6,087 nucleotides of DNA from Spartobacteria bacterium (GCA_025355595.1 JANXZI010000503.1:1-6087); one strand, 5' to 3'; counted from the stretch's first letter, positions 1-5,494 are shown. Numbers and translations are program-made. Notes: generated by a model from the letters alone, not told the origin.

Positions 1-1
1 G

Positions 2-757
2 ATGATCACCGCAAACCTCCGCCTCGTCGTGAAAATCGCGCACGATTACGGCAACCTCGGCCTCCCGCTGCTCGACCTCGTTTCCGAAGGCAACATCGGC
101 CTGATGAAAGCAGTCGAGCGTTTCGACCCCGCGAAGGGCGGCAAGCTTTCGACCTACGCCGCGTGGTGGATCAAGCAGTCCATCAAGCGCGCTCTCGCCA
201 ACCAGTCCAAGACCATCCGCCTGCCCGTCCACCTCGTGGACAAAATCGCGAAGGTGAAGCGCCTCGCGATGGCGATGAGCGAGGAACTCGGTCGCGAGCC
301 CACGGACGACGAACTCGCCGAGGAAGTCGGCATTTCCGCCGCGAAGCTCTCGCAGCTCCGCACGGTGAGCATCCGTCCCGCCTCGCTCGACGCGCCGATG
401 AATGACGACGACGGCACCGAATTCGGCGAACTCGTCGGTGACGCCGACGCCGTGGATCCCGCGGAAAACCTCTCGGACAAAAACATGCAGGAGGAACTCA
501 CCGACCTGCTCGGAGTCCTCGACGCGCGCGAACGCAAGATCATCAATTCGCGCTTCGGGCTCGACGGCGGCAAGGCCCGCACGCTCGAGGAAGTCGGCCA
601 GAAATTCGGCGTCACGCGCGAACGCATCCGCCAGCTCCAGAACATCGCGCTGGCCAAGCTGCGCCGCGCCCTGCGCAAACGCGAGCACCCGATCGAGCAC
701 CTGCTTTCCTCGAAGCTGGACGCCGAGGACATCGCAGCGATCGCGGCGAACAACTGA
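2..757 (+). CDS. RNA polymerase sigma-70 family factor (RpoD/RpoS-like), 5'-truncated
   Basis: This protein directs core RNA polymerase to promoters. The visible 251 residues begin inside conserved region 2 (NLRLVVKIA, residues 5-13), so the Met at base 2 is almost certainly internal and the true start is left of the window. Region 2.3-2.4 follows, with STYAAWWIKQSIKRAL (50-65), the segment that melts and reads the -10 element, then TIRLPVHL (71-78). Region 3 spans about 80-150. Region 4 starts near LDARERKIINSRFGLDGG (173-190), and its helix-turn-helix for the -35 box is TLEEVGQKFGVTRERIRQL (194-212). The region 4 end (QLQNIALAKLRRAL) and the GLDGGKA insert look more like RpoS or group 2 factors than the usual RpoD ending (QIEAKALRKLR), and there is a 25-30 residue extra tail. 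It may therefore be a primary or an alternative group 2 sigma; the missing N-terminus (region 1.1) would decide. The gene is closed by a strong terminator and is not co-transcribed with glpX. Confidence 0.95.
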   Translation: MITANLRLVVKIAHDYGNLGLPLLDLVSEGNIGLMKAVERFDPAKGGKLSTYAAWWIKQSIKRALANQSKTIRLPVHLVDKIAKVKRLAMAMSEELGREPTDDELAEEVGISAAKLSQLRTVSIRPASLDAPMNDDDGTEFGELVGDADAVDPAENLSDKNMQEELTDLLGVLDARERKIINSRFGLDGGKARTLEEVGQKFGVTRERIRQLQNIALAKLRRALRKREHPIEHLLSSKLDAEDIAAIAANN

Positions 758-780
758 GCCGGCGCAAAACCAATCACACC

Positions 781-821
781 CCGCCCCGTCCGGTCGCAAG
801 GCCGGCGGGGCGGTTCGTTTT
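781..821 (+). terminator. Rho-independent terminator after the sigma factor gene
   Basis: CCGCCCCG (781-788) pairs perfectly with CGGGGCGG (806-813). After a bulged T789, the stem continues as 790-795 with 800-805 (one G-T pair) and is capped by a GCAA tetraloop (796-799). TTCGTTTT follows at 814-821. The very stable GC stem, GNRA-type loop and U-rich tail 24 bases past the stop codon make this a convincing intrinsic terminator. Confidence 0.85.
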
Positions 822-835
822 CGCCACGCGCGGGA

Positions 836-865
836 TTGACCTCGCGCACGGGAATCCGCGACACT
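836..865 (+). promoter_or_regulatory. Possible sigma-70 promoter of glpX
   Basis: TTGACC (836-841, five of six matches to TTGACA) is followed, after 18 bases, by GACACT (860-865, three of six matches to TATAAT). Only six bases separate this from the ATG at 872, so transcription would begin at or next to the start codon. There is no Shine-Dalgarno sequence before the ATG, which fits a leaderless message. The -35 match is good and the -10 match is weak. Confidence 0.4.
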
Positions 866-871
866 CGTGCG

Positions 872-1927
872 ATGAACTCCCTGACTTCGATGGATCCCGA
901 GCGCACGATCGAGTTCGAGTTCGTCCGCGCGACGGAAAATGCGGCGCTGAATTCGGTGCCCTGGCTCGGACGCGGCGAGAAGGAAAAAGCGGACGGCGCA
1001 GCGTGCGATGCGATCTACGGCGTCTTCGATCTCGTGGACATCTGCGGCGATGTCGTCATCGGCGAGGGGCAGAAGGACGATGCGCCCGGAATTTTTCTCG
1101 GCGATCACCTCGGCACTTGGCGCATGGGATCGCCGCGCTTCGAGATCGCACTCGACCCGATCGACGGCACCACGAACATCGCCTACGGCCTGCCGAACAG
1201 CATCTCCGTGATGGCCGCAAGCGAGGCGACCTTGGAGAACCCGCACGTCATGCGCAACCTGCCGACCTTCTACTCGGAGAAGCTCGCGTACGGGCCGGAA
1301 GTCGTGCGCGCCATCGAGCGCGGGATGCCGCAGATTTCGCTTGATGATCCCATCGCGCTCACGCTGGGCCGAGTCGCCGAGGCGCTCGGGAAACGCGTGA
1401 GCGAACTCGTCGTGATGACCCTCAAGCGCGAACGGCATGACAGCTTCATCGCCGCCGTGCGCCAGGCCGGCGCGGCACTCCGGCTCATCACCGATGGCGA
1501 CATCACCGCCGCCGTCTCGCCATCGCTCCCCGACGGCGGCGTGGACCTTTACTACGGCATCGGCGGCTCGCCCGAGGGCATCCTCACCGCCGCCGCGCTG
1601 AACGCGCTCGGCGGCGAGATGCTCCTGCGCATGAAGCCGCGCGACGACGCCGAACGCGCTGCTGCCATCGCGGCCGTGGGCGAGGCCGATCTCGCACGCG
1701 TCTATCGCTGCAAGGATCTGATCTGGGGCGAGAGTTGCATTTTCTGCGCGACCGGCATCAGCGACAGCACGCTGCTACCCGGCGTGAAACTCGTTGGAAG
1801 AAAAGCGATCACGCACAGCATCCTCATGCGTTCGCGGAGCCGCACCGTGCGCTACATCCGCGCCATCCACGATCTGGACAGCAAGACGATCCACCTCCGC
1901 AGCGCACAGGCGGAGCGGAAATTGTAG
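872..1927 (+). CDS. glpX: Class II fructose-1,6-bisphosphatase (GlpX family)
   Basis: This cytoplasmic, metal-dependent enzyme hydrolyses fructose 1,6-bisphosphate to fructose 6-phosphate in gluconeogenesis; some relatives also act on sedoheptulose 1,7-bisphosphate. At 351 residues it is close to the usual GlpX length. Family motifs appear in order: RATENAAL and WLGRGEKEKADGAA (19-44), VIGEGQKDDAP (62-71), DPIDGTT (95-101), RERHD (186-190), DGD (208-210), YGIGGSPEG (228-236), ATGIS (293-297) and RSRTVRYI (322-329). Likely metal and phosphate ligands are D41, E65, D95, D98 and E235. The usual DPIEGT appears here as DPIDGT, the spelling of the wider inositol-phosphatase superfamily. I chose ATG 872; ATG 890 (MDPERTIEFEF) would match the E. 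coli N-terminus more closely and is a real alternative, while a TTG at 836 lies inside the putative promoter. The gene appears monocistronic, between a terminator upstream and a repeat element downstream. Confidence 0.95.
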   Translation: MNSLTSMDPERTIEFEFVRATENAALNSVPWLGRGEKEKADGAACDAIYGVFDLVDICGDVVIGEGQKDDAPGIFLGDHLGTWRMGSPRFEIALDPIDGTTNIAYGLPNSISVMAASEATLENPHVMRNLPTFYSEKLAYGPEVVRAIERGMPQISLDDPIALTLGRVAEALGKRVSELVVMTLKRERHDSFIAAVRQAGAALRLITDGDITAAVSPSLPDGGVDLYYGIGGSPEGILTAAALNALGGEMLLRMKPRDDAERAAAIAAVGEADLARVYRCKDLIWGESCIFCATGISDSTLLPGVKLVGRKAITHSILMRSRSRTVRYIRAIHDLDSKTIHLRSAQAERKL

Positions 1928-1940
1928 CGCGCCGAGGAAC

Positions 1941-2008
1941 AGTGCGCAGTTCTCAGTGCTCAGACTCGAACTGTGCAACTGCTGAGCACTGAGCCCTGAT
2001 CACTGCGC
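1941..2008. repeat. Inverted pair of degenerate heptamer repeat tracts (element 1)
   Basis: The left tract runs in 7-base steps from 1941 (units such as AGTTCTC, AGTGCTC, AGACTCG). The right tract runs in 7-base steps of the form NNNCTGA from 1979 (CTGCTGA, GCACTGA, GCCCTGA). They are reverse complements. CTCAGTGCTCAG (1952-1963) pairs perfectly with CTGAGCACTGAG (1982-1993), and outside that GCGCAGT (1944-1950) pairs with ACTGCGC (2002-2008). The spacers between inner and outer arms are 1 base on the left and 8 on the right, a difference of exactly one heptamer. No U-tract follows, so this is not a standard terminator, although it could protect or end the glpX transcript 17 bases past the stop codon. 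Confidence 0.8.
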
Positions 2009-2033
2009 CCTCAAACACCCCCCTTCCCCGCGC

Positions 2034-2062
2034 TTGCCACCGCGCCGTGGAAACGGAAGAAT
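2034..2062 (+). promoter_or_regulatory. Possible sigma-70 promoter of the 2072 gene
   Basis: TTGCCA (2034-2039, five of six matches) is followed by a 17-base spacer and then AAGAAT (2057-2062, four of six matches). This is the best-formed of the possible promoters in the window. Nine bases lie between the -10 box and the ATG at 2072, so the transcript would have a leader of at most a few bases. Confidence 0.5.
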
Positions 2063-2071
2063 TTCCCTTCA

Positions 2072-2449
2072 ATGAAAACCTCCCTCTGTTTCCTCCTCAC
2101 CATCCTCTTTAGCTGCGCCACCACACCGCTATCCACCGCGGCAAAGCCGGCAAATCCCGCCAAGGCAGCGCAGGCAGCGCAGGTGGCTGCGACCCAGTTT
2201 GACGGTGCGATCACCGCCATCAGCGACAAGGCGGTCATCGTCAAAGGCGCGACCGGGGAAAAGACATTCGCCATCCATCAGGGCACGGTCTTCGGCGAGC
2301 GCGCCGCAAAAAAGATTTCAGACTTCAAGGCTGGCGATCATGTGCTCGTCGTCTTCAGCACTGCCGCCGGCCAGTTCAAGGCGGAGAACATCCGCAATCC
2401 TGACGCCGACAAGAAGCCGGCGCAGAAAAAAGCGAAAGCGGCGAAGTAG
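2072..2449 (+). CDS. Small exported protein with a DUF5666-like domain, function unknown
   Basis: The 125-residue product begins with a signal sequence: K2, a hydrophobic stretch (4-13), then C15. LFSC (12-15) resembles a lipobox but has Phe at -2, so it could be a lipoprotein or be cut by signal peptidase I near STAA (21-24). An Ala/Lys/Pro-rich linker (24-41) leads to one small beta-rich domain (42-108). That domain has the layout 'G-x-I-x-x-I-x-x-x-x-x-x-V ... T-x-x-x-x ... F-K-A-G-D-H-V-x-V ... F-K-A-E-N-I', the pattern I associate with DUF5666-type OB-like domains. The tail is Lys/Ala-rich (PAQKKAKAAK). I infer an envelope location; no enzymatic motif is visible. It stands alone with its own promoter, and its stop codon lies 11 bases from the stop of the convergent peptidase gene. 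Family assignment rests on pattern only. Confidence 0.8.
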   Translation: MKTSLCFLLTILFSCATTPLSTAAKPANPAKAAQAAQVAATQFDGAITAISDKAVIVKGATGEKTFAIHQGTVFGERAAKKISDFKAGDHVLVVFSTAAGQFKAENIRNPDADKKPAQKKAKAAK

Positions 2450-2460
2450 CACGCCGCGCG

Positions 2461-3579
2461 TCACAGGCGCGCGATAAAGTCCTGCAAGAACCCGACGCCA
2501 CGATCGAGATCGCGGACGGCGATCCATTCGTCCTTCGTGTGCGCCTGTGCGATGGATCCCGCGCCGAGCGCAATGGACGGCGTTCCGTTTGCCGCAAAAA
2601 TTCCGCCGTCACTGAACCATGCTGAGCCGGCGATTTTCGAGCCACACCGCTGGAGCAACTGGATCACGGGATGCGAAATGTCCGTGACCATCGGCCTCGA
2701 CGCCGTGTGTGTGATTTCCAAATCCGCACACGCGCTCCGCAATCGCGCGCTCACGCGTTCGAGCACGTCATCGCTGCCGGGAAGATGGCGGATGTCCGCC
2801 TCCGCGGTGCAGATGTCGGGCACGATGTTGATTTTGCTCCCGCCTTTCACCGTGCCCGCGCTGATCGTGGCGCGGCCCAGCAGCGGATGCTCCGCAATGC
2901 CGAGCACTGCGGGAATTTCGTCGCGGATGCAGCGGAGCACGTCCGCCATCTTGTAGATCGCGTTGTCGCCACGCTCCGGTTGGGCGGCGTGGACAGCGTG
3001 GCCGCGCGTGGTGAGCGTGAGCCACAGCGCGCCCTTGTGGGCGACGACGGCATCGAGCCCCGTCGGCTCGCCCGCGATCACAAAATCAAACCGCTCCTGT
3101 TCCGCGAGCCTGCGCGCGCCGTGCTGCCCGGCTTCCTCGCTGCACAGGCCGGCAAACCACACCTCGTGCCCGAGGGTGCCGAGACGGTCGCGTGATTCGC
3201 GCAGCGCCCAGAGCATCGCGGCCATCGTGCCTTTCGTGTCGCTCGCGCCACGGCCCCACACCCGACCCTCGCGCACTTCGCCGCCGAAAGGATCGATCGT
3301 CATGCCGCCCACGCTCACCGTGTCCGTGTGCGGTGCGAAAAGGATGCGCGGCTTTTTTCCTCCGCTGTCGGAGAAACGCGCGACCACATTCGGCCTGCCC
3401 GGCAGCACGTCGCGCAGTTCGACACGGGCGTCTGGAAAATTCGCGCGCAGCCAGTCTGCCAGCCACTCCGCGATCGCCTGCTCCCCGGTGTGCGGCGTGC
3501 CGGGATCGCCCTCGGGATTCACGCTCGGGATGCGGATGAGCGCCTGGAGAAGTTCAACGGCAGTCTGCGGTGTCGCCAT
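2461..3579 (-). CDS. M20 family metallopeptidase (ArgE/DapE/ACY1 type)
   Basis: This cytoplasmic di-zinc amidohydrolase of 372 residues is close to the family's normal length. Likely metal ligands and catalytic residues, all present, are H84 and D86 (PHTDTV), D114 (GRGASDTKG), the pair E148-E149 (CSEEAG; general base then ligand), E171 (GEPT) and H347 (QAHTKDEW). The lid/dimerisation domain runs from about 180 to 295. It carries GHAVHAAQPERGDNAI (193-208), in which H197 is the His that completes the partner subunit's active site. The substrate cannot be fixed: acetylornithine deacetylase, succinyl-diaminopimelate desuccinylase and general aminoacylase share these motifs, and no lysine or arginine pathway gene is adjacent. 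ATG 3579 gives the family-typical N-terminus (TAVELLQALIRIPSVNPEG). An in-frame TTG at 3699 would add 40 residues read from repeat DNA. No Shine-Dalgarno precedes the ATG. Confidence 0.93.
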   Translation of the reverse strand: MATPQTAVELLQALIRIPSVNPEGDPGTPHTGEQAIAEWLADWLRANFPDARVELRDVLPGRPNVVARFSDSGGKKPRILFAPHTDTVSVGGMTIDPFGGEVREGRVWGRGASDTKGTMAAMLWALRESRDRLGTLGHEVWFAGLCSEEAGQHGARRLAEQERFDFVIAGEPTGLDAVVAHKGALWLTLTTRGHAVHAAQPERGDNAIYKMADVLRCIRDEIPAVLGIAEHPLLGRATISAGTVKGGSKINIVPDICTAEADIRHLPGSDDVLERVSARLRSACADLEITHTASRPMVTDISHPVIQLLQRCGSKIAGSAWFSDGGIFAANGTPSIALGAGSIAQAHTKDEWIAVRDLDRGVGFLQDFIARL

Positions 3580-3586
3580 GCGGCAG

Positions 3587-3615
3587 AGTGAACATGCGCG
3601 CGCGACAAAAGGAAA
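3587..3615 (-). promoter_or_regulatory. Weak possible promoter of the peptidase gene
   Basis: Read on the minus strand, TTTCCT (3615-3610) and TTCACT (3592-3587) are 17 bases apart, and the second lies seven bases from the ATG at 3579. Each matches its consensus at only three of six positions, so the call rests mainly on spacing like that at 872, 2072 and 4747. The spacer contains one copy of GCGCGCGC. Confidence 0.22.
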
Positions 3616-3629
3616 GCGCGCGCCTTTTT
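3596..3629 (+). terminator. (GC)4 hairpin followed by T5, + orientation
   Basis: GCGCGCGC (3596-3603) and GCGCGCGC (3616-3623) can form an eight-pair stem with a 12-base loop, followed by CTTTTT (3624-3629) on the + strand. By structure it is an intrinsic terminator for rightward transcription. It lies just upstream of the leftward peptidase gene, so it would stop antisense RNA read through from the convergent 2072 gene. It also overlaps the peptidase's possible promoter and may instead act there. Confidence 0.35.
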
Positions 3630-3656
3630 CACGGCGCGCCGCCGTCAACCGTGGAG

Positions 3657-3780
3657 TGATGGGTCCATCGAATGTGACTGGTGACTGGTATCCAAACAAG
3701 ATTGCCCCGTGAAACTGAAAGACCAGTCACTGTTCACCAATCACCAATTACAGCCCACGGACTCGATAACCAACCCATCA
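3657..3780. repeat. Large imperfect inverted repeat built on heptamers (element 2)
   Basis: The outer arms TGATGGGT (3657-3664) and ACCCATCA (3773-3780) pair perfectly. Nested within are ATCGA (3667-3671) with TCGAT (3763-3767), and GTGACTGGT (3674-3682, repeated at 3681-3689) with ACCAGTCAC (3722-3730). The left arm holds two tandem GTGACTG units. The right arm, from 3723, runs in 7-base steps: CCAGTCA, CTGTTCA, CCAATCA, CCAATTA. The element fills most of the gap between the epimerase and peptidase genes. It shares its architecture, but not its sequence, with the element at 1941-2008. It codes for no plausible protein. Confidence 0.75.
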
Positions 3781-3799
3781 ATTTACGGCTGACGCTGCA

Positions 3800-4747
3800 C
3801 TACTTCCGCGTGCGGAGGAACCACTCGGCGAATTTCGGGATGCCCTCGGCGATCTTCGTCCGCGGATCGTAGCCGAGCAGCGCGCGCGCTTTTGTGATGT
3901 CTGCAAACGTCACCGGCACATCGCCGGGCTGGTCGGGCTTGCGTTCAATGATGGCCCTCTTGCCGATGGCCTTTTCGATCAGCGCGATGAGTTCCGAAAG
4001 CGTCGTGGTCTGACTCTCGCCGAGATTGAACACATCGCAAAGCTGCCCCTCGTAGCCGAGGCTCGCGGTGATGCCGCCGAGGATGTCGTCAATGTACGTG
4101 TAATCGCGCCGCGTGGAACCGTCGCCGAATTGCGCGATGGGCCGGCCCTCGAAAATCGCGCGCGTGAACGAATGGATCGCGAGGTCCGGCCGCTGCCGCG
4201 GTCCATACACCGTGAAGAAGCGGAGGCTCACCGTGCGGATGCCGTGGAGGTGCGAGTAGTTCGAGCAGAGCTGCTCGGCGGCGAGCTTCGTCGCGGCATA
4301 CGGCGAGATGGTCTGCGTGAGTGCGAGGTCTTCGCGGAAGGGCAGCGTCTTCAGCACACCGTACACACTCGAGCTGCTCGCCGAGATGAACCGCGGCACA
4401 CCCGCCTGCCGCGCCGCTTCGAGCAGGTGGAAGGTGCCGGTGATGTTCGTGTCGAGATACAGCTTCGGATCGCGGATGGACGGTCGCACGCCCGCGCGCG
4501 CCGCGAGATGCACGATGCAGTCAAATTTTCCCTCCTTCACGACGCGCATCACCGCCTCGCCATCGCGGATGTCGAGTTCATGCACCGGCGCGCGATCCAC
4601 AAATCCCGCGACATTCGCGCGCTTGATCGCCGGGTCGTAGAAGGCGTTGAAGTCGTCCACGACCTCGACGGAATGGCCGGCCGCGAGGCAGCGCTCCACG
4701 AAATGCGAGCCGATGAAACCGGCACCGCCTGTCACGAGAATTTTCAT
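3800..4747 (-). CDS. NAD-dependent sugar-nucleotide epimerase, UDP-glucuronate 4-epimerase-like
   Basis: This 315-residue extended-SDR enzyme has the normal length for the family. The N-terminal Rossmann fold has the NAD motif GGAGFIG (G7, G10, G13) and acidic D31-D32 at the end of strand 2, which favours NAD over NADP. HLAARAGVRPS (80-90), SASSSSVYG (122-130) and the catalytic pair Y150-K154 in SPYAATK follow. LRFFTVYGPRQRPDLAIHSF (175-194) and FGDGSTRRDYTYIDD (207-221) are the substrate-side signatures of the UDP-glucuronate epimerase / UDP-glucose epimerase branch. The likely role is supplying UDP-galacturonate or a related sugar for capsule or LPS. The exact substrate is inferred; dTDP-glucose dehydratase is less likely, because the SSSSVYG motif lacks its Asp-Glu pair. 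No glycosyltransferases are adjacent. It starts at ATG 4747 with no Shine-Dalgarno and ends in TAG. Confidence 0.9.
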   Translation of the reverse strand: MKILVTGGAGFIGSHFVERCLAAGHSVEVVDDFNAFYDPAIKRANVAGFVDRAPVHELDIRDGEAVMRVVKEGKFDCIVHLAARAGVRPSIRDPKLYLDTNITGTFHLLEAARQAGVPRFISASSSSVYGVLKTLPFREDLALTQTISPYAATKLAAEQLCSNYSHLHGIRTVSLRFFTVYGPRQRPDLAIHSFTRAIFEGRPIAQFGDGSTRRDYTYIDDILGGITASLGYEGQLCDVFNLGESQTTTLSELIALIEKAIGKRAIIERKPDQPGDVPVTFADITKARALLGYDPRTKIAEGIPKFAEWFLRTRK

Positions 4748-4753
4748 CCGGCG

Positions 4754-4783
4754 ACGCTATGATTGCCCGCACCCGCAGCGCAA
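4754..4783 (-). promoter_or_regulatory. Possible promoter of the epimerase gene
   Basis: On the minus strand, TTGCGC (4783-4778, four of six) and TAGCGT (4759-4754, three of six) are separated by 18 bases. Six bases then lead to the ATG at 4747, so the transcript would be leaderless or nearly so. The match is modest and the placement repeats that seen for glpX. Confidence 0.33.
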
Positions 4784-4850
4784 GGGCTGTGTGGGAAAAA
4801 CTCCTCGCCGCGCACCCCGCCGACCTAGCCGAGACCCGGGCCCTCGGACA

Positions 4851-4865
4851 CGATTTTCAAAATCG
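4851..4865. repeat. Short perfect palindrome in the epimerase-prepilin gap
   Basis: CGATTTT (4851-4857) and AAAATCG (4859-4865) are perfect inverted arms around one central base. A second weak inverted pair, CCGAG (4829-4833) with CTCGG (4843-4847), lies next to it. They sit 11 to 47 bases past the prepilin stop codon in the direction of its transcription, so they may mark its transcript end, but there is no U-tract. A regulator-binding site is an alternative. Apart from these and the possible epimerase promoter, I see nothing in 4748-4876. Confidence 0.3.
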
Positions 4866-4876
4866 CTCCTGTGAAT

Positions 4877-5443
4877 TCAGTTGGCGGGCTTGGGCCCGAC
4901 AAGATCCTGCAGCGAGGTGATGGTGCCGTTGGCCAGGATGAGAAGGTTCCCGCGGCTGTGAAGGCCCGCCTTTTCGATAAACCAAGGATGGGTCGCATTC
5001 AGTCGTGGTGTGCCGGGATCGTCGTTGAACGGTGTGGCGATGAAATCAATCCGGTAGTTCTCTGGCAGATCGATGGCATCCATCGAAATGCCCAGCGTGC
5101 GCTGCATTGCGGGGCAAATCCATATCTTGTGCAGGGCACCATACGGAGTGAGCGCGTCCACCCATCCGCGTGCATAGGTCTTCGGATCATCGGCGATCAG
5201 TTTGACCGGGATCTGAGGCCATGAACCAGCCGCCTGCAGGTATCCGCTGGCGGCGACGTAGAGGTTCTTGAGATTCGCGAGGCAGCGGACTTCTTCGGCC
5301 TTCTCCGTGAATTTGCTGTAAACCGGCAGCATCATCGAAGCGAGAATCCCGATAATCACGATGACTACCAGCACCTCCAAAAGGGTCATCGCCCGCACCC
5401 GAAAACTTCCCCGGACTCGTGTTCGGAACCGGAATTTTTTCAT
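4877..5443 (-). CDS. Prepilin-like protein with N-terminal methylation motif (PulG/GspG type)
   Basis: This 188-residue protein is a substrate of a PilD-type prepilin peptidase and probably a pseudopilin or minor pilin at the inner membrane. A strongly basic 18-residue leader (KKFRFRTRVRGSFRVRA) is followed by MTLLEVLVVIVIIGILAS. Cleavage is expected between A18 and M19, which places the conserved Glu at +5 (E23). The usual Gly at -1 and Phe at +1 are replaced by Ala and Met. The hydrophobic helix covers about 24-40 and continues into an amphipathic helix (RCLANLKNLYVAASGYL). C54 and C110 (WICPAM) could form a disulfide. The C-terminal HSRGNLLILANGTI (162-175) looks like a degenerate form of the 'H-x-x-x-x-N-x-L-x-x-D-G' ending of verrucomicrobial and planctomycete prepilins. 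ATG 5443 follows GAAGGGG at a workable distance; GTG 5461 would add six residues. It probably shares a transcript with the gene at 5495, 51 bases upstream. Confidence 0.85.
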   Translation of the reverse strand: MKKFRFRTRVRGSFRVRAMTLLEVLVVIVIIGILASMMLPVYSKFTEKAEEVRCLANLKNLYVAASGYLQAAGSWPQIPVKLIADDPKTYARGWVDALTPYGALHKIWICPAMQRTLGISMDAIDLPENYRIDFIATPFNDDPGTPRLNATHPWFIEKAGLHSRGNLLILANGTITSLQDLVGPKPAN

Positions 5444-5460
5444 GGAGAACAGCCCCTTCA

Positions 5461-5478
5461 CCGGCCCGGAAAGGCCGG
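5461..5478. repeat. Perfect 6-bp inverted repeat between the prepilin and its upstream gene
   Basis: CCGGCC (5461-5466) and GGCCGG (5473-5478) are separated by six bases and lie in the 51-base gap between two leftward genes. No T-tract follows on the minus strand, so it is unlikely to be a full terminator. It ends 17 bases before the prepilin ATG, just upstream of its possible Shine-Dalgarno, and could tune relative expression of the two genes. Confidence 0.35.
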
Positions 5479-5494
5479 ATCAAACCCGATCCAA

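Noticed and set aside
154..906. A 250-residue open frame on the minus strand opposite the sigma factor gene
   Set aside because: It is Ser/Arg-rich with no recognisable domain and lies antisense to a clear sigma-70 reading frame. Such long shadows are expected in GC-rich coding DNA.
1941..2008. CRISPR-like array or transposon end
   Set aside because: The units are 7 bases, degenerate and without spacers of constant length. No cas or transposase gene and no target-site duplication is visible.
3580..3699. Upstream extension of the peptidase to a TTG at 3699
   Set aside because: The added 40 residues do not resemble the M20 N-terminus and would be read from the (GC)4 hairpin and repeat element. 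ATG 3579 fits the family.
3657..3780. MITE or other small mobile element
   Set aside because: Terminal inverted arms exist, but I find no flanking direct duplication: the bases outside the arms (3651-3656 and 3781-3786) do not match. It is kept as a repeat, not a mobile element.
4130..4762. A 210-residue open frame on the plus strand opposite the epimerase
   Set aside because: The product is Arg/His/Glu-rich with no motif. The minus-strand frame carries every expected catalytic residue of an extended SDR enzyme.
4871..5224. A 117-residue open frame on the plus strand opposite the prepilin
   Set aside because: It has no motifs or signal sequence, and the opposite frame has a textbook prepilin N-terminus.
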